Notes: generated from the sequence alone by a model not told the origin. DNA of 47,494 nucleotides from an uncultured Clostridia bacterium (GCA_904419495.1 CAJFRV010000017.1:1-47494); one strand, 5' to 3'; shown: positions 35,174 to 43,768, counted from the stretch's first letter. Numbers and translations are program-made.

Positions 35174-35836
35174 CTATATTTCTTCTTTCTCTAATCGTTC
35201 TTTTATTGTTTTTGTTAATATGACTTTTTTTGGAAATACATATCCATCTGTTATATAAATCTCCATTCCTTTTTCTTGAAATTTTAAGAAAATTTTTTTC
35301 AAGTCTGGTTGAATTTTATCTCCTACCACTATGATTTTCACTATACCATTTTTCTTAAAATATTCAGATGTTGGAATATCATGTTTGTATAAATCCCAAC
35401 TATTATCAAAAATAGATTCCTTTGCTCTATATCTATTTGTTCTATAGCTATCAATCAAAAAAGCTGGGTTTGCATCATTTTTTAGTTGTATATTTTTTAA
35501 TTTTTCACTTCCATTTATTAAGCAACTTTCAATTAAATACGTATTTGTCGTTGCTTGTGCGTCTTGTTGTTCATCCGTCCCATTAAAAACTGGTATGGGT
35601 CTATAACCTAGATGTGCTAAATCGATTCCCAATTCTATACTTTCTTTACCCGGTAAATCAATAAATATCGCTGTATCTTGTTGATATTTTTTTAAAAACA
35701 TTGCTTTTCTATCTAGCCAATCACCAATAGGTTGTCTATGATAAGTATCAATTGCAACAAATGGTACTGGTCTCACCCATTGTGTCCATTTCGCACCTTC
35801 AGGTGCATATATTTTATATATTTCTTTTCCTCTCAT
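35174..35836 (-). CDS. Unrecognised 220-aa protein of the polyamine operon
   Basis: I do not recognise it. Soluble-looking; no signal peptide or membrane helix. The conserved-looking stretches are PVPFVAIDTYHRQPIGDWLDR, FIDLPGKESIELGIDLAHLGYRPIPVFNGTDEQQD, and a C-terminal IVVGDKIQPDLKKIFLKFQEKGMEIYITDG. The Asp/His/Arg-rich N-terminal part could form an active site; the last 60 residues have an alternating strand-helix pattern. It sits 11 nt after the ATP-grasp gene and 4 nt before the synthase gene, so it almost certainly shares their task. Confidence 0.8.
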   Translation of the reverse strand: MRGKEIYKIYAPEGAKWTQWVRPVPFVAIDTYHRQPIGDWLDRKAMFLKKYQQDTAIFIDLPGKESIELGIDLAHLGYRPIPVFNGTDEQQDAQATTNTYLIESCLINGSEKLKNIQLKNDANPAFLIDSYRTNRYRAKESIFDNSWDLYKHDIPTSEYFKKNGIVKIIVVGDKIQPDLKKIFLKFQEKGMEIYITDGYVFPKKVILTKTIKERLEKEEI

Positions 35837-35847
35837 TTTCTTACCCT

Positions 35848-37053
35848 CTATTTTTCAATTAATACTGGAATATCTTCTGCATAAGAATCAATTCTTGGAT
35901 ATGGACTCATTCGTGCATAATATCCAGCATGCTCTCCTTCTATTGTATATGAGCCAAGACAAATATGGTATTCTTTTCCATCTTCACTTTTTAATGGTTT
36001 ACTTTGGAAGTTTTTCTGTGCCAAGTATTGCTTTGGATGCTTTTTTACATCTTGTAAAATTCTTTCATATTCATCTTCTTTACACGCTTCTTTAATTGAA
36101 ATCCTCTCTCCTACTCTACCATAAACTGGTTTATATATAAACCCTTCTTTTTTTCCTACATCCTTTACTTCTACTGTTTCTGGTAATAATGTTTTCCACG
36201 TTTTCATACAAATACCAGCTTTTTCCAGCTCTTCCCAAACAAACGGAAATCTTTTGCTTTGAGCATATATGCTAATAGGATGGTTGCAAGATTTCGTTAT
36301 GGTGTTAAAGTATCCATCCCATCTGCGTGGTTTCATTTGGATAAGCCATTCCAATGGAGTAAATCTAAAAATTAAATCTATACTTTCTTGATTATTATCT
36401 AAAATACAATAAGCTTTTTTATCTTTAAAATTAATATGATCTGCTGCTCCATAAATAATCTTGTAACCTTCCTTTTCAAGTCTATCTCCTAAGTATTGCA
36501 TAACTTGCCTATCATCACTAAAGCAAGTACAATGTACCATCATAATCGTTCCTTTTTTGTTTAATTTGTTGTTTATTGTATCCACCATTTTTTCACCAAA
36601 TGAATGATATTCTAATTCAGGCATATTTATCATTTTACGTGCTATATCTGGTAATAGTGAACTTTCTGCAAAACCTCCTGGACAATCACTATTTACTTCA
36701 GTTACAACCCAATGATTGTCTGTGCTTGGATGAAAATCATATCTCATAAGTCTAATATTTTGAGTTTTATCATAAGTTTGCATATTTGGTATTTGCTTTA
36801 AAATTTGTTTAGGAAGTGCTAATTTTTTTGCAAGTTTACGATTTTGATTTAAATATTCTTCTGCTAATCTAGTTTCTTTATCTAAGCTTTTGGTAAGCTT
36901 AATGATTTCTTCATTTTCTTTTTGCGTTAATATCAATATATGTTTTGATAAAGTGTTACTATCACAAAACTGTGGATCCCATTTATAGCAGTCAAACATG
37001 GCTTGAATTTTATATTCATAATATCTATCTTCGGGAATCTTGATTAATTTCAT
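35848..37053 (-). CDS. Glutathionylspermidine-synthase-type ATP-grasp ligase
   Basis: 401 aa matching the C-terminal synthetase half of glutathionylspermidine synthase (as in YgiC/YjfC): RLMRYDFHPSTDNHWVVTEVNSDCPGGFAESS, MMVHCTCFSDDRQVMQYLG, FIYKPVYGRVGERISI, and CLGSYTIEGEHAGYYARMSPYPRIDSYAEDIPVLIE. The N-terminal amidase domain of the E. coli enzyme is missing, so only the ATP-dependent amide-forming activity is expected. It would couple a polyamine or amine to a carboxylate. It leads the three-gene core 11 nt before the 220-aa gene. The actual acid partner is unknown; glutathione is not typical of Clostridia. Confidence 0.88.
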   Translation of the reverse strand: MKLIKIPEDRYYEYKIQAMFDCYKWDPQFCDSNTLSKHILILTQKENEEIIKLTKSLDKETRLAEEYLNQNRKLAKKLALPKQILKQIPNMQTYDKTQNIRLMRYDFHPSTDNHWVVTEVNSDCPGGFAESSLLPDIARKMINMPELEYHSFGEKMVDTINNKLNKKGTIMMVHCTCFSDDRQVMQYLGDRLEKEGYKIIYGAADHINFKDKKAYCILDNNQESIDLIFRFTPLEWLIQMKPRRWDGYFNTITKSCNHPISIYAQSKRFPFVWEELEKAGICMKTWKTLLPETVEVKDVGKKEGFIYKPVYGRVGERISIKEACKEDEYERILQDVKKHPKQYLAQKNFQSKPLKSEDGKEYHICLGSYTIEGEHAGYYARMSPYPRIDSYAEDIPVLIEK

Positions 37054-37089
37054 AACCTCTCTCTTTTCTCTACAAATTACAATTTTTCA

Positions 37090-37602
37090 TTATATTCCAA
37101 ATTCCTTTGCATATTGGACAACACCTGTTATTTCTATGTCTGTGTCATTCAATTTCATAGCCATAAAATTTTCATTAGCCACATCAAAAGGTGCTTGTAT
37201 TCCATATTGTGTTGCTGGAATGTATCCAAACTTTGGATAATAGTTCTCACTTCCTAAGACAATAGAATAATGATATCCTAATTTTTTAGCTATCTTATGT
37301 CCTTGCTCAATTAGCATACTACCAATTCCTTGTTTTTGGTATTCTGGTAATACAGCAAGTGGTGCTAAAGCTATTTCTTCATAATTTTCTATTTTTATTT
37401 TTGTAAATAAAATATATCCTACAATTTTATCATCTTTAACAGCTACTAATGATAATTCTGGAATAAAACTATCACTATTCCTTAAAGCCACTACCAAATC
37501 CTGTTCATTTCCATCACTATGTTCTGCCATTTCAAACGCTGTTTTGACAACCATATATACTTCTTCATAATCTTTTTGATTTTCTTGTCTTATTTCTATC
37601 AT
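37090..37602 (-). CDS. GNAT N-acetyltransferase, YhbS-like
   Basis: 170 aa. YhbS-like order: IRQENQKDYEEVYMVVKTAFEMAEHSDGNEQDLV, a central ALAPLAVLPEYQKQGIGSMLIEQG (acetyl-CoA loop), and SIVLGSENYYPKFGYIPATQYGIQAPFDV. The ribosome binding site GAGGAGAATGTAAT is strong. It ends 36 nt before the ATP-grasp gene on the same strand and may be the first gene of the polyamine operon, for example acetylating an amine, although YhbS-like proteins also occur alone. Confidence 0.85.
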   Translation of the reverse strand: MIEIRQENQKDYEEVYMVVKTAFEMAEHSDGNEQDLVVALRNSDSFIPELSLVAVKDDKIVGYILFTKIKIENYEEIALAPLAVLPEYQKQGIGSMLIEQGHKIAKKLGYHYSIVLGSENYYPKFGYIPATQYGIQAPFDVANENFMAMKLNDTDIEITGVVQYAKEFGI

Positions 37603-37653
37603 ATTACATTCTCCTCACAACTTGTTATTATCCATCTAAGCATATCATAAAAA

Positions 37654-37700
37654 AGAAAATTATTCTATATATCAGACCAAAGCCTGTAAAATAATTTTCT
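37654..37700 (-). terminator. Terminator of the P-type ATPase gene
   Basis: AGAAAATTATT / AATAATTTTCT form an 11-bp stem with a 25-nt loop, then TTTTTTATG on the minus strand. Confidence 0.7.
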
Positions 37701-37724
37701 AAAAGGTAATATTTTGTTAAATAT

Positions 37725-39107
37725 TTATGGTGCTTTACATAACTTTCTTTTTATAAAAATAATCACATAACTAATTATCGCTAAAATCACAACAATTCCT
37801 ATTTGCTCAACTACCAATGGTGATAATTTTAATAAATTTCTAAATAGATATGTTGCCACATAGAATCCAACAGCTGTTGTACTAAATAAAAATGCATGAA
37901 CTTTATTAAATGGCATACAAACCTCTTGAACGGCTAATATACTTACAAATCCAATTAGTAGGTACATCATAGTAGTTAATGTATTTTGCTCTATTCCCAT
38001 ACCATTTCCTAAAACTGTTAAAACTATTATATTTAACATAATTACAATGGCAAATGGAAGTGCATTTGTTAAGGCTGTCTTCAAAAATGTTCCTTTAATT
38101 GGTTTTTCATTTCTTTCAAAAGATATAAAGAAAGAGGTATATGCTTCAATTACTAAGTCTATTAATGTAATTTGTATTGGTATAAATGGAAATTCCATAT
38201 TGGTTAATATACAAAATACAGATAATAAAATAGAATATATAGTTTTAATAAAAAATATTCTTGCAACACTTGTAATGTTATTAACCACTCTTCTTCCTTC
38301 CATTAGTACATCTTTTAAGACACTAAAATTAATAAGACTAACCCTTTTGGTAACATTCCGAAGTAATGCTGCTGCTGTTGCAATGACTGATTGTGTGATA
38401 TCTGTTTGTCTTGTAATATATGCTTGTATAAATAGAATAATTCCAAATGGAATAATGACAAAACTTGTAAATCTTGTTACCTTTTTCATAGAATTAATTA
38501 ATTCTGAATTGTTAGATTTTTGTTTTTTTGCTGAACTAATAATTCTATTGGCAAAATTATTCTCTCCTACTTTTTCTATTTTGGCATAACATTTTCCACT
38601 AACCACATAACTTCCTGAAAGCAATGTGTCTTTTTCACTTTTTAAGATTAAATCTGATTCTCCTGTAAGTAAGGATTCATTAACTTCTATTTCTCCACTG
38701 ATAATTTGTGCATCTGATGGAATTTGATCTCCTTGTGCTAAAACAATTGTATCTCCTAATACGATTTCTTCTACATCTATTTTTTTCTCTTTTCCATTTC
38801 TTATGACAGTTGCTTTTGCTGTATTTAGAATCGACAATTTTTTCACTAAATTTTTTCCATGGATTTCTTGTATAATACCAATGAAAACATTTACTGCGAT
38901 AATTGCAAAAAAGAATACATTTGTATATGCTTTTACTGAAATTAATGCAATCGCAATTATCAAATTATATAAATTAAATAATGTAAATACATTGTCAGCA
39001 ATAATCTTCCAATTTGATTTTAAATTGTCTTTTGGAAGTGTATTCACATTTCCTTTTTGTATTTGTTCTTCTACTTCTTTGTTTGATAATCCGTGTATTT
39101 TGTCCAT
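37725..39107 (-). pseudogene. P-type ATPase lacking the catalytic P and N domains (in-frame deletion)
   Basis: 460 aa in one open frame. Residues 1-248 are the actuator and first helices of a CtpE-like/calcium-type P-type ATPase (LFNLYNLIIAIALISV, VEEIVLGDTIVLAQGDQIPSD, NESLLTGESDLI). It then jumps at about residue 249 (near 38360) from QSVIATAAALL to RNVTKRVSLINFSVLKDV, which belongs just after the hinge, before the last helices (LMEGRRVVNNITSVARIFF). The phosphorylation motif DKTGT, the nucleotide domain and TGDGVND are all missing, some 300 residues. It cannot pump, unless the remaining frame has a new role. Ribosome binding site AAGGAAGGATATTAAAAAA. Listed as pseudogene. Confidence 0.82.
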
Positions 39108-39144
39108 TTTTTTAATATCCTTCCTTTCTTAAGGCACAAATCTG

Positions 39145-39276
39145 GTTGGAAAAGAATTAAATTTTGGCTAGGAAAACGAGTTTGAAATTTATGAGGCGTA
39201 CTAACTGTACGTTGAATAAATTTCAAATGAAGTTCGCCACTGCGCAACGCCAAAATTGTAATTATTTTTCAACCAT
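39145..39276. repeat. Nested foldback element B, about 130 bp
   Basis: Outer arms 39145-39170 and 39251-39276 pair with few mismatches (TGGTTG..TTTTGGC / GCCAAAATT..CAACCA). Inside are unpaired stretches on both sides (TAGGAAAACGAG; TGAAGTTCGCCACTGCGCAAC), an inner perfect 12-bp stem TTTGAAATTTAT / ATAAATTTCAAA, and a CGTAC TAACT GTACG tip. The layout matches element A at 31128; read in the opposite direction it also has a GTGGCG-type left loop and CTAGCC on the right. It lies upstream of the ATPase remnant. Confidence 0.8.
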
Positions 39277-39370
39277 CCTTTCTTTTATCATAAGTCTTAA
39301 CATTTATTACACGATGAAAAAACAAAAAGGTTGGAAAATTTTTTAAAAAATTGTCAATAATACAAAAAAA

Positions 39371-39428
39371 CAGAATTAAGTATGTATTGCACAAACCATT
39401 TGTAGTTTTACAACATCTCCTAATTCTG
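39371..39428 (-). terminator. Terminator-like structure after the Fic gene
   Basis: Outer stem CAGAATTA / TAATTCTG; inside, ACAAA CCA TTTGT and TTGTA GTTT TACAA overlap and are alternatives. On the minus strand it runs into TTTTTTTGTATT. Probably the end of the Fic transcript. Confidence 0.5.
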
Positions 39429-39453
39429 CTTTTAATATTATTCTTATAAATTT

Positions 39454-40116
39454 CTAGTTATTTTCAAAAACAATTCCATCGATACACTCATCAAAAATAA
39501 ATTGTTTAATTTTCTCTTTGTTATTTGTACTATAAAATTCAGATAACAAAATTGTAAAATCTTTTAACTTATTATCTGGAACTTTTATAATTCCGCAACC
39601 ATTTTCAATCATAATCTTATTAGCACAAATTGTACTTGTTCTTTTATTTCCATCCCAAAACAATTGACTTCTCATACCATATAACATATACTCTATTGCT
39701 CTTTCTGTAGCATTTTCTATTTGCAATATATGAGTTATCTGTTGTTTTACTTTTTCTTCACTTGATATTTCAGGAATATAATCTGTTCCAGTTATTTGAA
39801 CTTTACCTTGTCTTAATACTCCCCAAGCAATACTTTCATTTCTTGCTACAAATTCATTTATTTTACAAATAAAATCAAGGTCAAAAGCTTTGTCTACATT
39901 ATTTATAACATATTTCCAAGCATCTCTTAAATTTAATATACATTGAATTTCATCTATTTTTAAATTTGGAACATTAACCCCTTCCAATATTGTTTTAGTC
40001 TCTGGAAAAGTTATATTTAAACCTTCCATTCTTGCATTGGCATATATATTATCTACTAAATTTTTTTTTGCTAAAAATATATTTTGTTCTAAAGTTAAAT
40101 TATATTTATTATTCAT
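39454..40116 (-). CDS. Fic domain protein with Gln in place of the catalytic His
   Basis: 220 aa; N-terminal NIYANARMEGLNITFPET resembles the inhibitory helix motif (S/TxxxEG/N), then a Fic core: MRSQLFWDGNKRTSTICANKIMI. The normal HPFxDGNGR motif is QLFWDGNKR here, so the His that activates the target hydroxyl is Gln while the phosphate-binding DGNKR remains. It may be inactive, act as a pseudoenzyme/antitoxin, or use another base. Ribosome binding site AAAGGACTTGAAAAA. A single gene between the two terminator structures. The family normally AMPylates proteins. Confidence 0.86.
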   Translation of the reverse strand: MNNKYNLTLEQNIFLAKKNLVDNIYANARMEGLNITFPETKTILEGVNVPNLKIDEIQCILNLRDAWKYVINNVDKAFDLDFICKINEFVARNESIAWGVLRQGKVQITGTDYIPEISSEEKVKQQITHILQIENATERAIEYMLYGMRSQLFWDGNKRTSTICANKIMIENGCGIIKVPDNKLKDFTILLSEFYSTNNKEKIKQFIFDECIDGIVFENN

Positions 40117-40270
40117 TTTTTCAAGTCCTTTCTCAAATTTGTATAATTTCTATTTTATTTTTCAAATCTCTTTTGACTTGTTGGTGTTTCAATTTTTTCT
40201 TCTGACTACTTTTATATTATACTACAAAACACTTAAATTTACTATACTTTTAGACATTTTTATACATAAA

Positions 40271-40582
40271 TTAATTTTGTCGTTTTTTCCCACATTTAGC
40301 ACAATACTTATCATTCCTATTCAAAACAGAACCACATGTATGACAAGTTTCACTTAATTTTGTGCCACAATATATACAATATATATGACTTTTATCTTGC
40401 GAAGCACCACATTTAAAACATGTTTTTTGGTTTTGTTTGTAAATCATATATATGATAACACCTGCTATATTGGTAATTAATGTAATACCACCCCATAAAT
40501 ATGGATTTAATTTTGATTTTAGAGCATTTTGATAAATATATAAAGCAAGTAATACCCAATATATCATAAAGAAAAACATCAT
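40271..40582 (-). CDS. Membrane protein with two C-terminal zinc ribbons
   Basis: 103 aa: two hydrophobic helices (FFFMIYWVLLALYIYQ, WGGITLITNIAGVIIYMI), then CFKCGASQDKSHIYCIYCG and CHTCGSVLNRNDKYCAKCG, which are two zinc-ribbon units. No ribosome binding site is visible near the first ATGs. The preceding sequence in the same orientation looks like the remains of an XRE-type regulator with its own membrane segment, so this may be the C-terminal part of a decayed larger protein. Confidence 0.6.
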   Translation of the reverse strand: MMFFFMIYWVLLALYIYQNALKSKLNPYLWGGITLITNIAGVIIYMIYKQNQKTCFKCGASQDKSHIYCIYCGTKLSETCHTCGSVLNRNDKYCAKCGKKRQN

Positions 40583-40663
40583 AATAGCTAGAGTTACTTT
40601 TTTTTAAGTTATATCTATTTTCTTCTATGAGATTATCTATACTCTCTGGATGTTTTCTTTGTT

Positions 40664-40762
40664 CTATTCTGTTATATTTAATTTTTCTGCAAGTTCTGCT
40701 TGCGTCATGTTTTTTTCTTTTCTACGTTGAGCAATAAATTTTCCAATTTTTACTTGATCCAT
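40664..40762 (-). pseudogene. XRE helix-turn-helix N-terminal fragment, 32 aa
   Basis: Too short for the track. From the ATG at 40762 (AAAGG upstream): MDQVKIGKFIAQRRKEKN, MTQAELAEKLNITE, stop. This is the first half of the HTH_3 domain of a very common clostridial regulator, which normally continues DRAVSKWENG. Shortly downstream, in another frame, PESIDNLIEENRYNLKKS may be a remnant of its linker, leading into the zinc-ribbon gene. It looks like a regulator that lost most of its middle. Confidence 0.65.
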
Positions 40763-40870
40763 ACTTTTACCTTTGTTATTATTGTAAATTCCTTATCGTA
40801 AAAAGTAAACATACTAATCGTTGAGTGAGGAAAACAACAATTAATAGAATAACATAAGTTGTATATTTTT

Positions 40871-41332
40871 TTATTGATTTTCTATCTTAAACTTTGTTAC
40901 AGATTTATCTATTTCAATTAAAAGTACTTTTCCCGTAATATCAGCTGTTGCTATTCCTGTTGCATGATCTATATCGACTTTACATACTAATAAATTACCC
41001 GTAATTGATACGTCTATATTATTTAATCTATTCATACTACTTCCCGTAACAATATTAATAATTGCTAAAGATTTATTATTAAAATATTTTTTGTTATACT
41101 TATTAGAATAAAAATCATTCATATTTTTTGGTAAATCTATATAATCAACAAATTCCATGTATTCTTGATAATTTGATATTATCTTACTTTCATAGCTGGA
41201 ATATCCGTCTTTTATAATCTCATAATCAACATCATTACTACTTTCATTCTTTGCTTTAAAAAATACTTCTATTATTATTGCTATTACAATTACCACTAAT
41301 GCTACAATTATTACTAGAACTTTTTTGTTCAT
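40871..41332 (-). CDS. Membrane-anchored hypothetical protein, weakly PrcB-like
   Basis: 153 aa from the ATG at 41332 (AAAGGGGAAATATTA upstream), not the longer track start. An N-terminal helix (VLVIIVALVVIVIAIIIEVFF) anchors it outside the membrane. The C-terminal half (FNNKSLAIINIVTGSSMNRLNN, LLVCKVDIDHATGIATADITGKVLLIEIDKS) has the beta pattern of PrcB C-terminal domains, but the match is weak. It is not a lipoprotein: no lipobox Cys is seen. Function unknown. Confidence 0.65.
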   Translation of the reverse strand: MNKKVLVIIVALVVIVIAIIIEVFFKAKNESSNDVDYEIIKDGYSSYESKIISNYQEYMEFVDYIDLPKNMNDFYSNKYNKKYFNNKSLAIINIVTGSSMNRLNNIDVSITGNLLVCKVDIDHATGIATADITGKVLLIEIDKSVTKFKIENQ

Positions 41333-41528
41333 TAATATTTCCCCTTTACAATTTACCAATTCTTGTTAGGATTATATAATAAAAGGCAGAATATCTCAAT
41401 TTTTTATTTATCTTATTTTTTTGTTCATCCTAGAAGATTACATTCAAAATTTTTAGTCTATATTTTTCTAAATTTTAGGATTATAAAAATACAAAAATAT
41501 GACATAATAAAATAAAAAAGGAATTGCT

Positions 41529-42233
41529 ATGGAATATACTGTTAATATGATTATGCAAAGCTTGAAACTTTTAGGTAATGAACAAATTAAAAAAATATAT
41601 ATGAAACATGGTGCAAAAGAACCATTGTATGGAGTAAAAACAGGAAATTTACAACCTATTGCAAGAAAAATAAAAAAAGATTATAAATTATCCATAAAAT
41701 TATATGAAACTGGAAATTATGATGCTATGTATTTAGCTGGCTTAATTGCAGATTCTCAAAAAATGTCTAAAGAAGATTTTACTAATTGGATAGAAAAAGC
41801 ATATTGTCATAGCTTATCTGATTATACAGTTGCAACAACATTAGCCAAATCTGAGCTGGCTCAAAAAATTGCAGATGAATGGATAAGTAGCAAAAAGGAA
41901 TTATATCAGTCAGCTGGCTGGACATGTTATTGCCAACTTTTAAAAGATAAACATAATAATGAAATTAATAAAGAAAAAATAGAAAAATTCTTGTATCATG
42001 TTGAATCGAACATACACAAAAGTGCTAATCGTGTTCGTTATTCCATGAATCAATTTGTCATCACTGTTGGGAGTTTTTATAAACCTTTAGAAGAGCAAGC
42101 ACTTGAAGTTGCTAAAAGCATTGGTCAAATCCATGTGGATATGGGTAAAACAAGTTGCAAGACACCTTTAGCAACAACTTATATTCAAAAAGCCATTGCT
42201 AAAAGAATTTCATCTTGTAAAAAAATTAGATAA
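41529..42233 (+). CDS. AlkD-like DNA alkylation repair protein (HEAT-repeat glycosylase family)
   Basis: 234 aa, all helical HEAT-like repeats, with KEPLYGVKTGNLQPIARKIKKDYKLSIKLYETGNYDAMYLAGLIAD, SLSDYTVATTLAKSELAQKIADEWI, and QSAGWTCYCQLLKD. This is the AlkD/PF08713 pattern; members excise positively charged alkylated bases from DNA without base flipping. Some in this branch are inactive structural homologues, so activity is inferred. Ribosome binding site AAAGGAATTGCT. Single gene. Confidence 0.82.
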   Translation: MEYTVNMIMQSLKLLGNEQIKKIYMKHGAKEPLYGVKTGNLQPIARKIKKDYKLSIKLYETGNYDAMYLAGLIADSQKMSKEDFTNWIEKAYCHSLSDYTVATTLAKSELAQKIADEWISSKKELYQSAGWTCYCQLLKDKHNNEINKEKIEKFLYHVESNIHKSANRVRYSMNQFVITVGSFYKPLEEQALEVAKSIGQIHVDMGKTSCKTPLATTYIQKAIAKRISSCKKIR

Positions 42234-42240
42234 AAATAAT

Positions 42241-42264
42241 GGAGTATTATATTTTTAATACTCC
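42241..42264. terminator. Terminator between the AlkD-like and DUF4256 genes
   Basis: GGAGTATTA TATTTT TAATACTCC, a perfect 9-bp stem between convergent genes, overlapping the last codons of the DUF4256 gene. Confidence 0.75.
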
Positions 42265-42795
42265 TCTAAACCCTCTATTTGAATAATATGACTCTGCCCT
42301 ATTATGATAAATGAATGTCCTATTATATCTTTTATCTCCAAATATTGCCCCACCTAATAATCGTGTTTCATTTTCTGTTAATAACCAACTAGATGATTTT
42401 AAATCAAAATCATCTAGCGTTTGAAGATATATATATTCTTTTTCTGTTAATAATTCTATATGATGTTTTTCAGCCTCAAACACAGCACTTGATACAGGTT
42501 TATTTGTTTTTCTCTTATCAAGTGCTTCATTATCATAACATAAATTTCTTCTATCAATTGGTGATTCCTTTGAACAATCACAATATATATAATGATCACT
42601 TTCTTCATCATACATAATGACATCTGGCTCTCCACCTGTTTGTTCCATGTATTTTAAAGATAGTAAAATATCTTCATTTAGCCTTTCCAAAATACTATCC
42701 CATTTAACATCTATATGTCTATTCATATTTTCTTTAAATCTTTTTTCTAAAATGCAGATTAATTCTGTATTTGTCAAATTTCTTCCTCTTTTCAT
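42247..42795 (-). CDS. DUF4256 family protein
   Basis: 182 aa matching DUF4256 over its whole length: LEKRFKENMNRHIDVKWDSIL, MEQTGGEPDVIMYDEESDHYIYCDCSKESPIDRRNLCYDNEAL, LQTLDDFDLKSSSWLLT, and FIYHNRAESYYSNRGFRGVLKI. The family is cytoplasmic, widespread in Firmicutes and Bacteroidetes, and of unknown function. The stem-loop at 42241-42264 overlaps its 3' end. Ribosome binding site not striking; the start MKRGRNLTNTEL fits. Confidence 0.9.
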   Translation of the reverse strand: MKRGRNLTNTELICILEKRFKENMNRHIDVKWDSILERLNEDILLSLKYMEQTGGEPDVIMYDEESDHYIYCDCSKESPIDRRNLCYDNEALDKRKTNKPVSSAVFEAEKHHIELLTEKEYIYLQTLDDFDLKSSSWLLTENETRLLGGAIFGDKRYNRTFIYHNRAESYYSNRGFRGVLKI

Positions 42796-42931
42796 TTTTT
42801 ATTATACTGATTATTTCTATAAATTGTGTTCTTCTACTATTCTATCTTCTTTTTTTACTTTTATACTAATAATCATATTTATCTCTATTTAAAATTGTAA
42901 TTTATAATCACAATAGTTTTAAAAAATAATT

Positions 42932-43441
42932 TTAAACTTTCTTTCGAGTCAATAAAATTCCAATAATTAATCCAATAAGGATAATCGGTGCTATTCTGAC
43001 AAATAGCCATTCAAATGAATGTAAAATAACTCCTAAAACAGCCTTTTCAGGATTACTATAATCCCAATTTAAGTATGGACTATTTAATAATATTAAAGAT
43101 ATGAAAATAATTATTATAATTATACATAATGAAATTAGTAACCAATGAACTATTTTTCTTCTCTCATTCTTCCTTTGTGATAGTTGTAAGTTTATTATCT
43201 CCAGTTTTTCTGAAATTGCTTTTATATCATCTGCTTTAGACTCAGAAATATTTTCTCCAAGTAACTTGCTTACAGGTGTTTCAAGAACTTCTGATATTGA
43301 GATTAACATTTCTGCATCAGGAACAGATAAACCTTGTTCCCATTTAGAAATTGTTTGTCTAACCACATTTAACTTTATAGCAAGTTCTTCTTGTGAAAAT
43401 CCTTTTGATTTTCTTAGTGCTTTGATATTTTCTTTTAACAT
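42932..43441 (-). CDS. XRE-type HTH regulator with C-terminal membrane helices
   Basis: 169 aa from the ATG at 43441 (MLKENIKALRKSKGFSQEELA), which has AAAGGAG upstream; the track's first 21 residues are not coding. HTH_3 domain (KLNVVRQTISKWEQGLSVPDAEML), a linker, then helices WLLISLCIIIIIIFISLILL and IAPIILIGLIIGILL. It is of the same type as the gene at 20170. The 327 bases from 43442 to 43768 hold no gene that I can support; a plus-strand ORF there is antisense to the next gene. Confidence 0.85.
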   Translation of the reverse strand: MLKENIKALRKSKGFSQEELAIKLNVVRQTISKWEQGLSVPDAEMLISISEVLETPVSKLLGENISESKADDIKAISEKLEIINLQLSQRKNERRKIVHWLLISLCIIIIIIFISLILLNSPYLNWDYSNPEKAVLGVILHSFEWLFVRIAPIILIGLIIGILLTRKKV

Positions 43442-43768
43442 TTTACAACAACTCCTTTCTTTACTAAAACTATTATATAAAGAACAGTCCGTTGCTACAA
43501 GCAATGCTTATTAACATTTTAAATTTATCTCTATAAATTAGTATTTTTTTACTTATATATTGTAATTTATTGGTTATTAAACATAAATATTCTATCTTCA
43601 TATTTGTTGTTATTATTTGTATATTCATTTATGACACTATTCCAAAAACTATAAGCAGATTTACTCCCAAAAGGAAGGAGATACTTCCCAATTGACTTTA
43701 TACATATCAAAACATTCAAAAGCAACTCTTTTACCTATTTTATTTCTTCTATACCATTATAGTAAAAA

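Noticed and set aside
38047-38589. 180-aa plus-strand ORF inside the P-type ATPase
   Set aside because: A shadow of the hydrophobic minus-strand gene; its residues follow reversed membrane codons.
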